From: Bacteroidota bacterium
Lineage (GTDB): Bacteria; Bacteroidota; Bacteroidia; NORP154
Length of the DNA stretch: 64,000 nt
Assembly (NCBI GenBank): GCA_022572355.1
Contig: JACZWC010000021.1
Location: forward strand, 1-64,000
Direction: 5' to 3'
Both the position numbers and the translations under genes were made by a program. Shown here piece after piece: positions 9,477 to 20,299 of the stretch (position 1 is its first letter; every line of letters begins with the position of its first letter). The notes under the pieces are model-generated. The model saw nothing but the letters and a program-made list of their open reading frames with translations, was not told the DNA's origin and searched no databases.

Positions 9477-9773
9477 TTACTTTTTCTTCGCAGCCTTCTT
9501 AGTGGCGGCTTTCTTAGCAGGTGCCTTTTTTGTTTTGGCTTTCGCCTTAGCTTTTGCTTTAGTTTTTGGCTTCGCTTTGGCCTTTTTTGCAGTCTCCTTT
9601 TTTACAGAGCCAGTCACTTCCTCAGCTGCTAGCTCTTCATCTGCCTCTTTTTTCTTGGTAGATGGTTTTCTCTTCGGTTTGTATACTGCCTTGGCTGATT
9701 TCCTTCTCCTTAATACTCCGTAGGAGCCCATAAAACGCTTGCCTTTTTTTGTCTTTTTATCCCCTTTGCCCAT
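9477..9773 (-). CDS. Ribosomal protein bTHX with a lysine/alanine-rich histone-H1-like tail
   Basis: A 98-aa basic protein. The start is placed at the ATG at 9773 because MGKGDKKTKKGKRFMGSYGV is the classic N-terminus of the small 30S subunit protein THX (usually 25-60 aa). The frame stays open upstream but is not THX-like there. After an Arg/Lys patch and a short acidic linker (EADEELAAEE), the last ~45 residues are almost pure Lys/Ala/Pro/Thr (KAKAKAKAKTKKAPAKKAA), as in histone H1 and bacterial H1-like proteins. A TACATTTG promoter box lies 31 bp upstream on the same strand. The THX part should bind 16S rRNA at the 30S head; the tail may contact RNA or DNA non-specifically. That role is inferred from composition only. 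Confidence 0.85.
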   Translation of the reverse strand: MGKGDKKTKKGKRFMGSYGVLRRRKSAKAVYKPKRKPSTKKKEADEELAAEEVTGSVKKETAKKAKAKPKTKAKAKAKAKTKKAPAKKAATKKAAKKK

Positions 9774-9803
9774 GGTTGACGTGAAGTTTAAATTAATCTG
9801 ATG

Positions 9804-9811
9804 CAAATGTA
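9804..9811 (-). promoter_or_regulatory. Bacteroidota-type -7 box TACATTTG for the bTHX gene
   Basis: The minus strand reads TACATTTGC, matching the Bacteroidota TAnnTTTG consensus, 31 bp before the ATG. The expected -33 region falls on the left arm of the inverted-repeat element beginning at 9824. Confidence 0.6.
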
Positions 9812-9823
9812 AAAATATTCTAT

Positions 9824-9938
9824 CTACGAAATACGAATAATACGAATTACGAAAGGTTGCTATGATAAATTCGGAATAGTAAAACAACATTCGCAGTATT
9901 CGTAATTCGTATCATTCGTAAAATTTCGTATTTCGTAG
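9824..9938. repeat. Dispersed long-hairpin element, copy A
   Basis: The left arm (9824-9853) begins CTACGAAATACGAA and ends CGAATTACGAA. The right arm (9899-9938) is its reverse complement apart from one mismatch and a 10-base insertion (TTCGTAATTCGTAT ... TTTCGTAG). The loop is about 45 bases. A second copy with nearly the same arms is at 12680-12804. Both lie in intergenic regions between divergent genes. No ORF or target-site duplication is visible. It may be a non-autonomous REP/MITE-like element or an RNA hairpin. Confidence 0.75.
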
Positions 9939-9987
9939 GTATGTAGGATAAACACCTACAAATATAAACGACTACATCCTACATACC
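9938..9987. promoter_or_regulatory. Second TTGTAG-N9-CTACAA-like site inside a perfect 12-bp inverted repeat
   Basis: ATGTAG (9941-9946) and CTACAA (9956-9961) with a 9-bp spacer match the site at 7885-7905. In addition GGTATGTAGGAT (9938-9949) and ATCCTACATACC (9976-9987) form a perfect 12-bp inverted repeat. The site is 96 bp upstream of the gene at 10058 and probably controls it. Confidence 0.45.
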
Positions 9988-10057
9988 TTTTCATCCCTCA
10001 ATACGTCGTTTATCGTATATAATTTATAATACACACATAAAGAGAGGGAGACTTGGA

Positions 10058-10633
10058 ATGAGGAACTTAAATGATAAACATAAAAATCTCACTGGATATA
10101 TTCTGATAATATTGATGGTAGCATCGTTATTAATGTTGGCATTGGTTTCTAAAGGACAAAATGCCAGCGCTGAGCAGACCAGTGTTGAGCGCCCGCCTGA
10201 ACCGCTAAGTCGGGCAGGCAGCCGAAGCGTTAAAGTATGCCATAGGGTGTTGGAGAGCCCACATACAACCTATGAACTGACAATTGATCGTGCTGATTTA
10301 AATATTCACTTGGGTCACGGTGATTACATGGGAGTGTGTAAAGAAGAAGTAGTGGATTATTTTGATGTTAGAATAGCTCCCAATCCGTATTTTGAAAAAA
10401 CGGATATAAAGTATGTACTAACTTCTCCAGCTGATGTGCTAATGATCATTTATGACCAGATAGGAAATAAGATAGTGACGCTGGTTGATGAGCATCAGTT
10501 AGCCGGTTCCTATTCAATAGAGTTCAACGGTAAAAATATATGTTATGCGCCAGGAATACATGTACTCAAGTTCTCGCGCATGTCAAACGAAGTAACGTCA
10601 GTTGTTTATAAAAGACTGATGGAAATTCACTAG
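10058..10633 (+). CDS. Small exported protein with a T9SS type A-like C-terminal domain
   Basis: A 191-aa protein with an N-terminal hydrophobic segment (about residues 14-32; signal peptide or anchor) and a C-terminal ~85-residue domain laid out like a type A sorting signal: IAPNPYFEKTDIKY, then VLMIIYDQIGNKI, then LAGSYSIEFNG and a final VVYKRLMEIH. IAPNP replaces the commoner IYPNP. The short middle part has two His residues near Cys but no domain I recognise. A purine-rich stretch precedes the ATG. The stop overlaps that of the convergent arginase-family gene (CTAG), and a terminator hairpin lies inside that gene's 3' end. Confidence 0.8.
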   Translation: MRNLNDKHKNLTGYILIILMVASLLMLALVSKGQNASAEQTSVERPPEPLSRAGSRSVKVCHRVLESPHTTYELTIDRADLNIHLGHGDYMGVCKEEVVDYFDVRIAPNPYFEKTDIKYVLTSPADVLMIIYDQIGNKIVTLVDEHQLAGSYSIEFNGKNICYAPGIHVLKFSRMSNEVTSVVYKRLMEIH

Positions 10634-11685
10634 TGCGGTTTCACTGGTTGCCCCGCTCCGGTATATAAGCTATGTCCTTTCCGGGCGGGGTTTTTTATAC
10701 CATGTAGTGTAATATTGGCCAGCTTATAGAGCAGCCGGGCAGATACATTTCCATCAATACTGCCGTTGCCGGTCTCACTGATATCAAATCCAATAATTTC
10801 TCTGGATTCAGCCACTTTTTTCAATAAATAGATAGCTTCCTGGAACTCAAGCCCCCCGGGTACTGGTGTGCCTGTATTTGGGCACAATGCAGGATTGAAG
10901 CCGTCCACATCGAAACTAACATACACGTGTGGGCCGAGGGTTGACACGATCTCCTTTACAATATTTCCCCAGGTATCGCCCCTGTACAGGCGTTCTCTGT
11001 ATGCAGAATCAAAATAGGTGATGATTTTGGCGTTGGCTTGAATCCGGTTGGCTTCCTCCTCGCATAAATCTCTTATCCCAACTTGTACCAGTTTATTTAC
11101 TTGTGATACGTTCAATGCATGGTGCATCACAGAGGCATGTGAGTAGTTGAATCCGCAATAACTCTTTCTGAGATCCGCATGAGCATCAATTTGTAAAATG
11201 CTAAAGGATTCATTGAAATTTCCCAGAGCCTGTATCAATCCCAGGCAGGTGCTGTGGTCACCACCCAGTGTACAAACTCTCTTGCCTTCACTCAATAATT
11301 GAGAACTTCTGTCGTAAACCCATTTCACCATTTCCTCACAAGCGTTGTTTATTGCTTCTATATCACCTTTGACATCCGGAGATTCTGCGATTACCCGGGC
11401 TTTCTGATTGAACTGTTGCCCCCTCTCATAGATATCCACGGGAAAATTATCGAGCGCAATCCTGGATTTCCAGGCCTCAGGTATGTCCATATCATGAAGA
11501 TCTACCTGCAAGGAGCTTTGAAGGATATTCTCAGGTGCATCCGAAGTACCTGATCCATATGAGGTAGTTACCTCCCAGGGCACCGGTATTACTATCAAAT
11601 CGGCATCCGACACACGGTAGGGAAGTCCAAATAAATTTTTGGAGTTTGTGGCAGGGCCGTTTGGATCAAAGGCAGATTGGTGCAT
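10630..11685 (-). CDS. Arginase/agmatinase-family ureohydrolase
   Basis: A 351-aa binuclear-manganese hydrolase. The metal ligands are visible in order: H144 in GGDHS, D167/H169/D171 in DAHAD, and D259/D261 in SFDVDGFNP. A late FDISETGNG segment completes the family signature. Family members hydrolyse arginine, agmatine, formimidoylglutamate or other guanidino compounds to release urea or a related product; the substrate here cannot be fixed from sequence. The gene starts 12 bp after fmt on the same strand, so the two are probably cotranscribed. At the 3' end it shares CTAG with the convergent gene's stop codon. Confidence 0.9.
   Translation of the reverse strand: MHQSAFDPNGPATNSKNLFGLPYRVSDADLIVIPVPWEVTTSYGSGTSDAPENILQSSLQVDLHDMDIPEAWKSRIALDNFPVDIYERGQQFNQKARVIAESPDVKGDIEAINNACEEMVKWVYDRSSQLLSEGKRVCTLGGDHSTCLGLIQALGNFNESFSILQIDAHADLRKSYCGFNYSHASVMHHALNVSQVNKLVQVGIRDLCEEEANRIQANAKIITYFDSAYRERLYRGDTWGNIVKEIVSTLGPHVYVSFDVDGFNPALCPNTGTPVPGGLEFQEAIYLLKKVAESREIIGFDISETGNGSIDGNVSARLLYKLANITLHGIKNPARKGHSLYTGAGQPVKPH
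10651..10696 (+). terminator. Terminator for the gene at 10058, embedded in the convergent coding sequence
   Basis: On the plus strand CCCCGCTCCGG (10651-10661) pairs with CCGGGCGGGG (10681-10690) apart from one bulged base, followed by six T. It starts 17 bp after the stop of the plus-strand gene and lies entirely inside the last codons of the minus-strand arginase-family gene. Confidence 0.65.
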
Positions 11686-11697
11686 TGGATACTTGAT

Positions 11698-12657
11698 CTA
11701 TGTTTGAATCTTCCAGGTGTTGTCCAAGCGGAAACCTCTCAGGAAGTCGACAATACTGTTGCGTTTTTTTCCTGCGAGCTGTACACTCCTCAGAGAAATT
11801 GAACCTCCTGAGGTACCAATAACCAGGTAGGAGTTATTATCTGTTTCAATTGCTCCAGCTGAGAGCGTCTTGTTAGAGTGCTCAGCCTCAAAAATCTTCA
11901 AATTATGGGTGTTTCCATTATTATCTTCTAAAACCGTCCATGCACCTGGGTACGGACTTAATCCTCGTATTTTGTTGAATACCTGATCAGCAGGAGCATT
12001 CCAATCCAATTTACAGTCTTCCTTATAAATTTTTGGTGCTAACTTTAGCTTTTGCCCATCAGAATCTTTTTGCGGCTGTTTTTCCAGTATATCCTTATCA
12101 ATTCCTTCAACGGTCTTCAATACAAGTTCAGCGCCCTCAGCCTGAAGCACATCATGCAGAGTTCCCGCGCTGTCCGTTGGGCCAATATCAACTTGCTGTT
12201 GCATAAGTATATCGCCTGTATCAATGCGCTCATTAATATAGAATGTGGTAATACCCGTAGTTTTCTCTCCATTGATGATCGCCCAATTAATCGGCGCTGC
12301 GCCCCGGTAATTTGGAAGCAAAGAGGCGTGCAGGTTAAAAGTTCCGAATTCTGACATTTTCCAAACCACTTCAGGAAGCATTCGAAACGCAACCACTATC
12401 TGCAAATTACCATTGAGAGCCGCGAGTTCATCTATGAATCCCTGATCTTTCAGATTGGTTGGCTGCAGAATAGTCAGGTTATTAGATTTCGCAAATAGCT
12501 TCACAGGTGACTCATGAATATTTCTTCCTCTTCCAGCTGGTTTATCTGGGGCTGTAACAACGCCAACAATAGTATAACCGTTCTCAATCAGGATGGAGAG
12601 AGAGGGAATGGCGAATTCAGGCGTACCCATAAATACTATTCTAAAATCTTTATCCAT
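11698..12657 (-). CDS. fmt: Methionyl-tRNA formyltransferase
   Basis: A 319-aa enzyme of normal length that formylates the amino group of Met-tRNA(fMet) using 10-formyl-tetrahydrofolate. The N-terminal formyltransferase domain starts RIVFMGTPEFAIPSL and contains the catalytic FNLHASLLPNYRGAAPI segment and DTGDIL further on. The C-terminal OB-like domain (about 205-315) contains KIRGLSPYPGAWT. The start ATG follows a divergent intergenic region that holds the second hairpin element. The gene is probably cotranscribed with the arginase-family gene downstream. Confidence 0.97.
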   Translation of the reverse strand: MDKDFRIVFMGTPEFAIPSLSILIENGYTIVGVVTAPDKPAGRGRNIHESPVKLFAKSNNLTILQPTNLKDQGFIDELAALNGNLQIVVAFRMLPEVVWKMSEFGTFNLHASLLPNYRGAAPINWAIINGEKTTGITTFYINERIDTGDILMQQQVDIGPTDSAGTLHDVLQAEGAELVLKTVEGIDKDILEKQPQKDSDGQKLKLAPKIYKEDCKLDWNAPADQVFNKIRGLSPYPGAWTVLEDNNGNTHNLKIFEAEHSNKTLSAGAIETDNNSYLVIGTSGGSISLRSVQLAGKKRNSIVDFLRGFRLDNTWKIQT

Positions 12658-12679
12658 TAATGTATGTTAGTGTAAGGGT

Positions 12680-12804
12680 GTATGAAATACAAAAACATAC
12701 GAAAATACGAAAAGCAATTGCGTACTAAAGTGCGAATGGTCTTGTTAAATTCATGTTTTTATATTGAATATCTTTCGTAATTCGCATGTTTTCGTATTTC
12801 GTAG
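12680..12804. repeat. Dispersed long-hairpin element, copy B
   Basis: The left arm (12680-12712) and right arm (12773-12804, ending TTTTCGTATTTCGTAG) are imperfect inverted repeats of about 32 bp. The reverse complement of the right arm (CTACGAAATACGAAAA...CGAATTACGAA) matches the left arm of the element at 9824 at about 26 of 30 positions. It lies between the divergent fmt and prmC genes, taking up most of the 193-bp gap. Confidence 0.75.
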
Positions 12805-12850
12805 ATTTTTTCGTATCAGGTAAGCTAACATTTTTACTTATTTTGGAAGC

Positions 12851-13726
12851 GTGAATCAGAATGACAAAAATATACTGGAGGTGGTGCAGTCAATCAGAGA
12901 TGAATTGGCAGGATTATATGATGAAAATGAGCTCAACACTTTTATCTTCCTGATGTTTGAAGAATATGCCGGTCTTGTTAAAACAGATATCGTTTTAAAG
13001 GCGGCTGAATATTTGGAAGATAAGGCAATGACAAAAATCAGAGAAGCTGTAGGCCGCCTGAAAAAACATGAGCCCATTCAGCACATACTGGGATCAACAG
13101 AATTTTATGGTGTATCAATCAAGACTGATCCCCGAGCCATGATTCCAAGGCCCGAGACGGAAGAGCTTGTTGAATGGATTATTAACGATAATGATGACGT
13201 GGAGCCCAGTATTCTGGATATTGGAACAGGATCCGGTTGTATTGCGTTGGCATTGAAATCGGCGATAGCCGGCGCTAAAATCTTTGCTGCGGATATCTCA
13301 CGGCCTGCCTTAATGCTGGCTAAGGAAAACGCGCTGGTTAATAAGTTGGAAGTGAAATTATTGGAGACAAATATTTTAAAATGGAGGAACGATGAAAAGT
13401 TGTTGGCTTTACCCAACTTCGATATAATAGTCAGTAATCCGCCTTATATTGAAAGAAGACTGTCTCACGAAATGAAAGATAATGTGCTGAAATACGAACC
13501 TGCCGAGGCCCTCTTTGTAGATGATGGTGAATCAATGATATTTTATGAGGCAATTATTGATATGGCCATTGAGAAATTGAATCCGGCTGGGGATCTATAT
13601 CTCGAAATTTCGGAGAGAGAGGGCCGGCGGGTTGTCGCCCTTCTGGAGGATAACGGCTTCCAGGAAGTTGAGCTGAGAAAAGATCTGTCAGGAAAGGATA
13701 GAATGGTGAAAAGCGTGCGGTGCTAA
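12851..13726 (+). CDS. prmC: Release factor glutamine methyltransferase
   Basis: A 291-aa class I SAM-dependent methyltransferase that N5-methylates the glutamine of the GGQ motif in release factors RF1 and RF2. The N-terminal helical domain precedes the PRPETEELVEWI segment, SAM motif I is DIGTGSGCIALAL (123-135), and the NPPY motif is at 196-199. The start is the GTG at 12851, which gives the usual length. It heads a run prmC-ligA-DUF6913-dapA on the plus strand; the 18-bp gap to ligA holds a possible internal promoter box. Confidence 0.95.
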   Translation: MNQNDKNILEVVQSIRDELAGLYDENELNTFIFLMFEEYAGLVKTDIVLKAAEYLEDKAMTKIREAVGRLKKHEPIQHILGSTEFYGVSIKTDPRAMIPRPETEELVEWIINDNDDVEPSILDIGTGSGCIALALKSAIAGAKIFAADISRPALMLAKENALVNKLEVKLLETNILKWRNDEKLLALPNFDIIVSNPPYIERRLSHEMKDNVLKYEPAEALFVDDGESMIFYEAIIDMAIEKLNPAGDLYLEISEREGRRVVALLEDNGFQEVELRKDLSGKDRMVKSVRC

Positions 13727-16336
<2,610 letters not shown>

Positions 16337-16344
<8 letters not shown>

Positions 16345-17248
16345 GAAACTCAGAGGAACAGGCGTTGCATTGGTTACACCTTTCCACAAGGATGGGAGCA
16401 TAGACTTTAAATGTTTCGGAAACATTATAGAGAACATGATTGAAAACAAGGTCGACTACCTTGTTGTTCTGGGCACCACTGGCGAATCAGTTACGCTTAC
16501 CAAAGATGAGAAGACGGCCATCATAGGTTTTGTGGTGGAAACCGTTGATAAACGGATTCCTGTTGTTCTGGGGCTGGGTGGTAGCAACACGCAGGAAGTA
16601 ATTAATTGCTTAAAGAACTATGACTTTGACGGGGTAGATGCAATTCTATCGGTTTCTCCATACTACAATAAGCCCACTCAAAAGGGCTTGTATCAGCACT
16701 ATAAACTGATTGCAAATCTGTCCCCTGTGCCCATTATTTTATACAACGTACCTGGGAGAACTTCTGTAAATGTCTCTTCTGAAACCACCTTGCGATTGGC
16801 TTATGATGTCGAGAGTATCATCGGAATTAAAGAAGCTTCCGGAGATTTAGAGCAAGTGATGCAAATAATAAAAAATAAGCCTGATAACTTCCTGGTGATT
16901 TCTGGAGATGACGCACTGACTTTACCTTTAACCGCAATAGGCGGCGATGGGGTAATATCTGTTGTAGCCAATGTATTTCCTCGCGAATTTTCAGACATGG
17001 TTTATCACGCGTTGCATGGAAACATGAGGCAAGCAAGGGAAATACATTACAGTTTGATAGATATTATAGAGACCTTGTTCATCGAAGGCAACCCCGCTGG
17101 GGTAAAAGAAGTACTGGAAATTCAGGGAATGTGTATGAATAATTTAAGATTACCCCTAACAAACGTAAGTCGCTCTACCCGTAATAGATTGGAATCGCTT
17201 TTGGAGCAGCATTCTGCTGCAATGAAAAAGACGGAGAAAATATCTTAG
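16337..17248 (+). CDS. dapA: 4-hydroxy-tetrahydrodipicolinate synthase
   Basis: A 303-aa class I aldolase-type TIM barrel that condenses pyruvate with aspartate semialdehyde, the first committed step to diaminopimelate and lysine. Visible residues are the Schiff-base lysine K165 (IIGIKEASGD), Y136 in LYNVPGR, R141, and T47/T48 in GTTGE. It overlaps the DUF6913 gene by 8 bp. Its stop overlaps that of the convergent oxoamine synthase (TTAG at 17245-17248). Confidence 0.96.
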
Positions 17249-18504
17249 AGCTGATCACCAGTAATTCCTACAGCCATTTCCTTCTTTGAGTAGAGTCCAG
17301 CCTTAAGTTTTTTCTTAATACTCTTAAAGGCCTCAACAGTGTATTCCACATTTTCCAATGTGTGAATGGCAGTTGGGATCACCCTAAGCATTATCGTATC
17401 TTTGGGTACCACAGGGTATACCACTATTGAGCAGAATATCTTGTGGTTCTGTCTCAAATCCACTATAAGATTACTCGCTTCAGGCAGCCCTCCTGATATA
17501 TAAACTGGTGTCACGCAAGATTCCGTATTGCCCAGGTCGAAGCCCTCCTTTCTTAAGCCATCCTGTAAAGCGTTGGTGATTTTCCAGAGGTTCTCTCTCA
17601 GTTCTGGCTTTGTTCTCAGCAGTTCAAGTCTCTTTAGCGCTCCTATAACCAGTGGCATCGGCAAAGTTTTTGCATAGATCTGTGATCTGGAGTTGTAGCG
17701 AAGATAGCCGATGATGTCCGCCTCTGAAGAAATGAATGCACCGATGCTGGCCATGGCTTTTGCAAAAGTTCCAAAGTATATATCTACCTGATCCTGAACT
17801 CCATGATGTTCTCCCGTTCCGGCTCCTGTCTTGCCCATGGTGCCAAAGCCGTGCGCATCATCAACAAACAACCTGAAATTGAATTTACTTTTGAGCGCAG
17901 TGATTTCTTTGAGCTTGCTCAGGTCACCTGCCATTCCAAAAACACCTTCAGTAATAACCAGAATTCCACCATTAGTTTCATCCGTAATGGCTTTTGCCCT
18001 TGCGAGTTGCTTCTCAAGGTTTTCAATATTGTTGTGCGGATACACAAATCGTTTTCCCTGATGTAGTCGAACTCCATCAACAATACAGGCATGGGACTCA
18101 GAATCATATACGATAACATCGTGGCGATCTACCAGACAGTCAATGGCCGAGACCATGCCCTGGTATCCATAATTTAAAAGAATGGTTTTCTCTTTTCCAA
18201 CAAAATCCGACAGTTCAGCTTCCAACTGCTCATGGAAATCTGTGTTGCCACTCATCATTCTGGAACCCATGGGACTTGCCATGCCATATTCGGCTGCTGC
18301 ATCTGCATCGGCCTTTCTTACTTCAGGGTGGTCCGCCAATCCGAGGTAATTATTGGCGCTCCACACCAACATTTCTTCACCCTTAAAGATCATTTTATTG
18401 GAAATTCTACCTTCCAGTTTGGGAAAGAAAAAGTAACCATGACCCATTCTGGACCACTTTCCAAGAGGCCCCCAATTCTTTGTTATTTTATCAAATAAAT
18501 CCAT
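17245..18504 (-). CDS. PLP-dependent alpha-oxoamine synthase (serine palmitoyltransferase/sulfonolipid-type)
   Basis: A 419-aa fold-type I PLP enzyme. It has the PLP-stacking H138 (SESHACIVDG), D215/H218 (DDAHGFG) and Schiff-base K249 (YFGTFAKAMASIG). Family members decarboxylatively join an acyl thioester to an amino acid. Candidates here are serine palmitoyltransferase (sphingolipid base), the cysteate acyltransferase of sulfonolipid synthesis common in Cytophagales, or glycine C-acetyltransferase. The SRMMSGN segment and length suit the first two, but I cannot choose. It stands alone; a TAAGTTTG box lies 37 bp upstream. Confidence 0.85.
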   Translation of the reverse strand: MDLFDKITKNWGPLGKWSRMGHGYFFFPKLEGRISNKMIFKGEEMLVWSANNYLGLADHPEVRKADADAAAEYGMASPMGSRMMSGNTDFHEQLEAELSDFVGKEKTILLNYGYQGMVSAIDCLVDRHDVIVYDSESHACIVDGVRLHQGKRFVYPHNNIENLEKQLARAKAITDETNGGILVITEGVFGMAGDLSKLKEITALKSKFNFRLFVDDAHGFGTMGKTGAGTGEHHGVQDQVDIYFGTFAKAMASIGAFISSEADIIGYLRYNSRSQIYAKTLPMPLVIGALKRLELLRTKPELRENLWKITNALQDGLRKEGFDLGNTESCVTPVYISGGLPEASNLIVDLRQNHKIFCSIVVYPVVPKDTIMLRVIPTAIHTLENVEYTVEAFKSIKKKLKAGLYSKKEMAVGITGDQL

Positions 18505-18541
18505 GAAATGCTCGAAAAAAGTTGACTGCTTAAATTTTTTG

Positions 18542-18549
18542 CAAACTTA
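18542..18549 (-). promoter_or_regulatory. -7 box TAAGTTTG for the oxoamine synthase
   Basis: The minus strand reads TAAGTTTGC, matching TAnnTTTG, 37 bp upstream of the ATG at 18504. Confidence 0.55.
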
Positions 18550-18631
18550 AAAATTTATTGTGGGATTGGCAAATACCTGTGCAAGGTGTACATTTACCAA
18601 TATTCATCGCAGTCTTAACCAGGCCATTATT

Positions 18632-20236
18632 ATGTTCAAGGCAAGTCAAATATCCACAGAAAATATCCTGGACAGATCAGATGGAAAGCGACTTTTTTCC
18701 AATCAGTTAATTCGGGATTATGTTCTTGAGAATTCCAGCTTGAAGGAGTTTTATAAATATGATCCAAACCTTGCTTCTTTTGAACAAATCATCGCCGACA
18801 AGTCAAAGGAGTCAATAAATAGATCGGTTTTGGTAAATGTTCTTGAAGAACAGTACGCCAACATTGAAGATGCTCCTCCAAATATTTCATTACTCAATGA
18901 TGCCAATACTCATACCATTACGACGGGCCATCAAATCTGTTTGTTCACTGGCCCCTTATATTTCATTTACAAAATTATCACTACCATAAATTTGGCGGAA
19001 CAGCTCAAGTCAAATTATCCGGACAAGAATTTTGTGCCAATTTATTGGATGGCCAGTGAAGATCACGACTTTGATGAGATTAACCACGCTCATATATTTT
19101 CTAAGAAATTGGTGTGGGATGATTTCCAGGATGGGCCCGTGGGTTCATATGATACGAAGTCTATGCAAAGTGTGCTAGTCGCAATGTCCGATGTACTCGG
19201 GGAAGATGCCAATTCTGTGGAAATAGCGGAACTGTTCAAGGCTTCCTATACAAACCACGATAATCTGGCAGACGCAACCAGGTACCTTGTGCATCAGCTC
19301 TTCGGAAAATATGGATTGGTTGTCCTGGATCCATCATCCAATAAGCTCAAGGAGTGTTTTGCCGATATTATGGAAGACGACCTGGTTAATCATGGGACAT
19401 ATGAAAAGGTGACGAGTACCAACACCGAATTACAAAAAAGGTACAAACTGTTGGTAAATCCACGGCAGGTTAACCTGTTTTATATCAGCGACGGCAAAAG
19501 GCAGAGAATTGACAGGGATGGAGAGGGATTTAAGATAGGGGAGAAGAGCGTATCCAAAGAAGAAATTCTCAATGATTTGGCCAGTCATCCCGAAAGGTTT
19601 AGCCCCAATGTTATTCTACGCACCTTGTACCAGGAAAAAGTGTTGCCCAATCTGGCCTATGTTGGAGGGCCTGGTGAAATTGCTTATTGGTTGCAGTTTA
19701 AAGGCGCCTTCGACAATTATAACATTAACTTTCCCATGCTGGTGTTGCGGAATTCTGCATTCATTATTACCAAGAATATTAGCGAAAAGATGAAGAAGCT
19801 GAATATAGCAACCGAACACCTGTTTAAAAGTACCGATGAACTCGTAGAGCAATTTATTGCATCAGCGGAGGAGGGAGAAAACAGCTTGGCTTCGGAGTTT
19901 ATTGAATTGGAGAAATTGTATGACAAGTTAAAAGTGGCCGTTGAAGTCATGGATAAGTCGCTGGTCGACAGTGTTGGAGCGGAAAAGCAAAAAGCCCTGG
20001 CTGGACTGCAGAATATTGAGAAGAAGTTATTGAAAGCCCAAAAGCGGAAACATGAAGCGTCTATCAGCCAGATTGAAAACATAAAAAACAAACTGTTTCC
20101 TGGCAATTCGCTTCAGGAGAGGCACGATAATATTAGCCAGTATTTAGCTGTGTTTGGAGTTAAATTGATCGGTGAATTAATGGATCAATTGGATCCTCTG
20201 GCTGGTGGCGTAACGGTTCTCGAGGAGGGTGGCTAA
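18632..20236 (+). CDS. bshC: Putative cysteine ligase BshC (bacillithiol biosynthesis)
   Basis: A 534-aa protein of usual BshC length, with the start moved to the ATG at 18632 because the extra 24 upstream codons are not family-like. BshC joins cysteine to glucosaminyl-malate, the last step of bacillithiol synthesis. Visible features are TGHQICLFTGPLYFIYKI, WMASEDHDFDEINHA, NVILRTLYQEKVLPNLAYVGG and PGEIAYWLQFKG, then a long C-terminal coiled coil (about 425-500). bshA and bshB are not in the window. A hairpin and hexamer repeat follow the stop. Confidence 0.93.
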   Translation: MFKASQISTENILDRSDGKRLFSNQLIRDYVLENSSLKEFYKYDPNLASFEQIIADKSKESINRSVLVNVLEEQYANIEDAPPNISLLNDANTHTITTGHQICLFTGPLYFIYKIITTINLAEQLKSNYPDKNFVPIYWMASEDHDFDEINHAHIFSKKLVWDDFQDGPVGSYDTKSMQSVLVAMSDVLGEDANSVEIAELFKASYTNHDNLADATRYLVHQLFGKYGLVVLDPSSNKLKECFADIMEDDLVNHGTYEKVTSTNTELQKRYKLLVNPRQVNLFYISDGKRQRIDRDGEGFKIGEKSVSKEEILNDLASHPERFSPNVILRTLYQEKVLPNLAYVGGPGEIAYWLQFKGAFDNYNINFPMLVLRNSAFIITKNISEKMKKLNIATEHLFKSTDELVEQFIASAEEGENSLASEFIELEKLYDKLKVAVEVMDKSLVDSVGAEKQKALAGLQNIEKKLLKAQKRKHEASISQIENIKNKLFPGNSLQERHDNISQYLAVFGVKLIGELMDQLDPLAGGVTVLEEGG

Positions 20237-20243
20237 TATCATA

Positions 20244-20289
20244 ACGATGACTATGACAGTCATGGTCATTGTCATTGTCATTGTCATGG
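20244..20289. repeat. Hairpin running into a TCATKG hexamer repeat
   Basis: A 13-bp stem (20244-20256 with 20260-20272, two G-T pairs, loop CAG) runs into five tandem hexamers (TCATGG, three TCATTG, TCATGG; 20260-20289). It sits between the convergent bshC and VOC genes. It could act as a terminator although no T-run follows. Confidence 0.6.
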
Positions 20290-20299
20290 TACAACAGCG

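Noticed and set aside
9502-9723. Plus-strand 73-codon hydrophobic ORF
   Set aside because: It is the antisense of the Lys/Ala codons of the bTHX tail; the THX signature supports the minus strand.
20260-20289. TCATKG hexamers as a phase-variation tract
   Set aside because: They lie downstream of both convergent genes, not in a promoter or coding start, so slippage would not switch either gene in an obvious way.
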